Shown piece by piece: positions 60,095-64,000 of a DNA stretch of 64,000 nucleotides. Position numbers and translations under genes: made by a program. How positions within the stretch are numbered: the first letter of the stretch is position 1; the number at the start of each line of letters is the position of its first letter. A model generated the notes under the pieces. It was given only the letters and a program-made list of their open reading frames with translations. It was not told the origin of the DNA and made no database searches. This DNA is from Nectonema munidae. Taxonomy: Eukaryota > Nematomorpha > Nectonematoida > Nectonematidae. Location of the stretch: the NCBI GenBank assembly GCA_030549495.1, contig JAUIRK010000268.1, positions 117,377 through 181,376 of the forward strand, read 5' to 3'.

Positions 60095-60231
60095 GTGTAA
60101 CAAAATTCTATACTTATCACTGAGAGTATTTGCTTTTATGGAAATACTTTCTCAGTTTAAACAAAGCTTTGTTTTGAACTGATAGATTATACTCATATAG
60201 AGATAGTATAATCTAGGGGCTAACAACAACA
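60095..60231 (+). mobile_element. Structured retroposon, copy 2, 5'-truncated
   Basis: Begins GTGTAACAAAATTCTATACT, the same string found inside copy 1, and ends GGGGCTAACAACAACA. Flanked by a 12-bp duplication ACTCTTAATTTT (60083-60094, 60232-60243). Stem 1 is at 60120-60155 and stem 2 at 60185-60213. 5' truncation with a shared 3' end is the mark of target-primed reverse transcription. Confidence 0.85.
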
Positions 60232-60327
60232 ACTCTTAATTTTATTTAAAAAAAATTATTTTGTCAAATTTTACAAAATTTAGAAATGTTAAAATAGGAG
60301 TGACCCATATAGACGTTCTAGGGTTAA

Positions 60328-62251
60328 TATGAATCTAGAAGATTTAAAGTCGCATTTTGTGGAAAGATTTAAAATAGTCCTAATATGCTTCACGTGCAAA
60401 TCTACCCTTTTTTATTTTAAATACATTATTTACACTAAAGAAAAAGGAAAAAAATTAAAATTAAAACAAAATAAGTTGACTAATGTTCTCTCGTATAAAT
60501 ATTTACGCAGTTGGCGAGAATTTTTAATAGTTCTTTTAGAAAAAGGTAGTGAATAGATTTATGGCACTACTATTCAGTCCAGTTACACTTTTATTGAAGA
60601 ATCAAAAAATAAATCGTATATTTTACTACAATAATCGGATAAGAAGAGACAGAATTAGATTTACTTTAAATAGAAAAATCAATTATCTAAAATTCTTTGA
60701 ATCAAAGTCACTACAATAAAACCCTAAAAATTAAATATATAAAAACGATTTTGACATTATTTTCATTTAAATGCAATTAATATATTGTTAAAAAAAACCC
60801 TTCACTTTAAAAGGTTTAATTTATCAAGACTTATTAAACTTTATTTTCGATAAAGTAGAAAGTTAATACCTCACAAGAATTTTTTATATTTCTTTTCTAG
60901 AAAAATTCTTTTTCCAAATTTAAAAACTTCTGATAAGTTAGAGCAAAATAAAGTTATATGAAAATTAAATAAACTAAGCTTTTTGTTACGTATAATTCGA
61001 GTAAATTCAACCCTATTTAAAAAATTATGCTTCTAAAAAATTACATATAAGGGTTAGTCTTATTGTCACTAACAGTGCTAACTTTGACAAATTTGTATAC
61101 TAAAGTTTTAGTTTAGCTGGCTTCAATAACTAATGTTCTCTTTAAAACTTATCTCATTGGAGTAACAAATATATTAGTTGTTGCTTATTTAAAACTGTTT
61201 AAATCAAAAAAGTGAAAAACCCATATAATAGTGGAACAATCATAAAGAAACCACATCTTTAATAAATTCATAAAGAATATAATTTGTTTGAAAAATAGAA
61301 ATATTGAATCCCAGTTTTAGAAAACCTGCTAATTTCTCATTTTTTAGAAAAAGAGATAGATTTCTTTATATGTCAAAGCGTATAAATCTTTGAATTTGGC
61401 AAAAACAAGAACAGTTTATGTTTTTTAAAACTTTTCTAGTATATGACCTCTATTAGTATTCAAATAACTATAATGACCCCTTTTTCATAGAATATCTTAA
61501 GTATACTATATACTATATACCTATATTTTTTCAAGTAAAAATTTTAAAATTGCCCATGTCTTGTTATTTTATAACTTTATATAGTTTGAAAGTTTAGCAT
61601 TCTAGAGTTTTGGCTAAAATTTTGGATTGTTATTTTCGGAATATGTCAATGTATCCAAAAATCTATTTTTTAAGTTAATTAAATTAACAATAAATAATTA
61701 ATTAATGTGAAGAATGTTTCTGATTTTTAGAAAAAAGAAAATTAATACAAGGATATGTGTGGCTTATGGAAAATCGTATATCTGCTTCTGAATGCTTTTA
61801 TGTCAAACTGACTAGTCTTAAGAAAATTGGAATCATTTTGGCACACCAATAATACTGTTCTCTTCTAATTCTTCTTTTGCTAGGTTGTTGTTAGAAAGAT
61901 CTTTAATTTGACTAAAAATTTTAATAAAGATGAAGCAAAAATTAAAAAATTACTACCACGTAAATTTCAAAGTACCTGTCTAATTTACTATAATATCATT
62001 AAAAATTAGAATCGAAAACGTTTTACATAAATACGAAAAATAGATATTTAACGCCATTTATAAAATTCTTAACTTTTTCATAATATGACTTTATATAAAT
62101 TTTGTAAATTTATTAAAGTAAATATGTTTTTCCATAAAACAAAGTTTTTTTAGAACTGTTGAGTCTTATTTTTTCTAAAAAGCTTTATTTTTAAAAAGTT
62201 AAGAAGGGAAAAATATAAATTAATATGTAAAAGCAAACACAAGGAAAAAAT
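60328..62251. other. Spacer, nothing recognised
   Basis: AT-rich. The frame at 60329-60556 starts right after the piggyBac end and has no known motif. No RNA gene or repeat was supported. Confidence 0.35.
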
Positions 62252-62557
62252 TTATATATCACTGAAACAATTTTCACATAAAATTCTTTTAACATCTTTG
62301 GAAAACTCTCTTCTCATTTTATTTGCAGATTTAGCACGGGCTCTTTTTTGATAGACGAAACAAGAACACTTTCCGACTTGCAAAGCCCATAAGATTTTAG
62401 AATTAATCTGTATTTTCTTAACATTTGATTTATCCATACCTGACTTTACGCTATTATACATGTCTATTGACTCAGGTAATCTTTTTGATCGGGCGTGACT
62501 AATTTGTGCCAACCTCAATTTTTTAGTGCCAACCTTAAGAAAACTTTTTTTAAACAC
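62252..62557 (-). pseudogene. Possible piggyBac C-terminal remnant
   Basis: A 101-residue minus-strand frame. MYNSVKSGMDKSN resembles the piggyBac YN-x-x-KGGVD-x-x-D block, and the end KRILCENCFSDI resembles the last Cys pair of a PGBD Cys-rich domain, with earlier Cys in GKCSCFVYQ. The spacing between these is much too short, so the middle would be deleted. No TTAA ends were found. It could instead be an unrelated small gene; I do not claim a function. Confidence 0.35.
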
Positions 62558-62740
62558 ATAATTTTAATCTTATATATTAAATAATACTTTAAAACTAATA
62601 TTCATTTAATTTCAAGAATTTTCTTTGCTTTAATTTTTTTTAAGGCTAATTAATAAGGTTTCTTTCAAGTTTTTTGATTTTTTCAGGCATTTTTATACAA
62701 ACTCAACAATTCAACTAAAATTTAAATGCTCCTTCGTCGG

Positions 62741-64000
62741 TCCCACTAAAATGAGTAAATATTTTTATCCTATCTATTAACGTTGTAATTGGGGAAAATG
62801 GAGAATTGAGTAAATTTTTTGAAAAAAATGGCTGATTTTTCAGAATGTTTCAACTAATGGCGATTTTTTTTACTTTTTACTAAGATAATTTATTTGGTAA
62901 TCAAATTTTATTTTCACAACTTATTATAGATTTCTTCTTTACTTTGAATTTATTTAGATTTATGGTTTCAAATATTTAAATAATAAAAGATGGAAATAAA
63001 TTTAAACTAATATTTTTACGTTCTTGGTGATATAATTCTGTTTGCTTTGATTGTTATCATGGGCCTCTGTTTTTTGAAGTATCTTTTTACTTTATGTTGT
63101 GATTCTAACAGTATTTACTCTCAACATGGCATTATTTTTATTTTATCTATTGAGTAACTGAAATTCAAAGGAAAATTTATATCCTGAAATCTTTGATACC
63201 TTATAGTTAAAATAGTTATTTAATATTTCCTCCACTGTTTTGCCTGTTCATAAAGAAAAATTTTAATATACTTTATTAAGACTTAAATTTTTAAAAATGT
63301 ACCATTCGCTTTATTATGTTTTTATATAAACATTTCAACTATCATGCTTTTAATGTTTTAATATTGTGTAGAGGAGGGCATAGAGAACTGTTGAGGAGCA
63401 AGTGAAACATTGTAATTTGTCCGTTACTATCGTCGGTGTGCTTTTATGTCAACTTTAGATAACGATGTAAAGGGTAGGCAAATAATGACTCTAACCGTTA
63501 TATTTATTTTTCTCTCAACTTGTAAAACATGTTTAAAATTACGATAATCATAATGGAAGCAGTTTTTTATTTTAAGATTGTATATGATATTTTTGTGTAT
63601 TGTATAATAAACTTTATGATGCAAATGCTGTGACTGTTGGTGAAAAATTGATCCTAGTTTGGTTAGGGTTATTTGGTAGTTGAGTGATGTATGGTAGATG
63701 CTTGGCATCGATACACAAATGTTTTAATCTTCGGGTTTGGTTCTATATTGAATCTATGTTAGCCTTTTCGATGATCTCATCAACTTGAGAAAGTAGTACT
63801 ACTTTTCTAATCTTAGGATTTAGAAAAAAGTTAGTAAAACTAATTATAGTATCGAAAAGTTTCTAGTTGCCATTGAATGTCTTTACGATCTGAAATTGGT
63901 GACTTCATTTCTATAGTATATTGTTATACTTGATTAAAACCTAAAATTCCTAATCGTTATTTACAATAGATTAGGAAACTCCTATCTCAATTTACACTTT
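62741..64000 (+). repeat. 1.3-kb dispersed repeat, copy B, cut by the window end
   Basis: Direct-orientation match to 17229-18560, about 97% identical at the left end, with a roughly 70-base gap near 63935. It is cut at 64000, at the point matching about 18556. The minus-strand frame 63427-63708 is not conserved in copy A. Confidence 0.85.

Larger units (their letters stand above)
57805..60327 (+). mobile_element. piggyBac element 2
   Basis: The right end is CTAGGG followed by TTAA (60324-60327). In reverse complement it reads CCCTAGAACGTCTATATGGG, and this matches 57811 onward (CCTAAAAAGGCTACACGGG) at most positions. The left TTAA is decayed to TTAC. The length is about 2.5 kb, including three later retroposon insertions (58592-58859, 59600-59765, 60095-60231). 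It encodes a broken transposase. Confidence 0.75.

Noticed and set aside
17229-64000. The two 1.3-kb repeats as the ends of one giant element
   Set aside because: They lack typical terminal sequences or flanking duplications, and the DNA between them contains host genes and many unrelated elements.
1-64000. CRISPR arrays, bacterial operons, riboswitches or replication origins
   Set aside because: Nothing of this kind is visible; introns and transposons show eukaryotic nuclear DNA.

Overview
This is eukaryotic, probably animal, nuclear DNA. It is very AT-rich, has a 50-bp intron with normal GT/AG borders, and is dominated by decayed transposable elements. Only two ordinary host genes can be defended: a four-or-more-exon cytochrome b561 gene (32812-36187, +) and a single-exon PERK/EIF2AK3-type eIF2-alpha kinase gene (53490-56108, -). 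The kinase, the short intron and the mix of hAT, piggyBac, pogo/Tigger, Mutator-like (MULE) and non-LTR elements suggest an invertebrate, most likely an arthropod. A parasitic copepod such as a salmon louse would fit, but this is inference from style and not from a database match.

Layout. 1-4.9 kb: a roughly 152-bp satellite array split by a 3.9-kb MULE with a 9-bp target duplication; this MULE carries a G-tract MITE. 5.7-12 kb: the C-terminal end of one MULE transposase, interrupted by a second, 5.85-kb MULE with long inverted repeats, a 9-bp target duplication and a broken OTU-plus-transposase gene; a tRNA-derived SINE sits in its right repeat. 13.2-14.8 kb: a LINE reverse transcriptase. 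15.6-17 kb: fossil RT/RNase H pieces on both strands. 17.2-18.6 kb: a dispersed repeat seen again at the right edge (62.7-64 kb). 18.7-20.8 kb: piggyBac 1. 21.6-23.9 kb: a hAT. 26.2-28.1 kb: a hAT-like element with a perfect 8-bp duplication. 30-30.9 kb: a hAT remnant.

32.8-36.2 kb: the cytochrome b561 gene, whose 2.6-kb third intron holds a MITE and a fold-back element. 37.1-41.3 kb: a short hAT-type MITE, then a hAT with 14-bp perfect inverted ends that holds a SINE-like piece and a nested hAT fragment. 41.5-47 kb: a pogo/Tigger element. 47.3-51 kb: two more hAT remnants. 53.5-56.1 kb: the PERK gene. 57.8-60.3 kb: piggyBac 2, carrying three retroposon insertions, two of them copies of a short structured family with an AAC tail.

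The two host genes are not functionally linked: one is a di-haem transmembrane electron carrier, the other an ER stress sensor kinase. The most interesting material is the transposon biology: nested elements with exact target duplications, an OTU protease-like domain joined to a MULE transposase, a small retroposon family whose hairpins show a paired base change, and a hAT-like lineage with an unusual transposase. None of the transposase genes looks intact.
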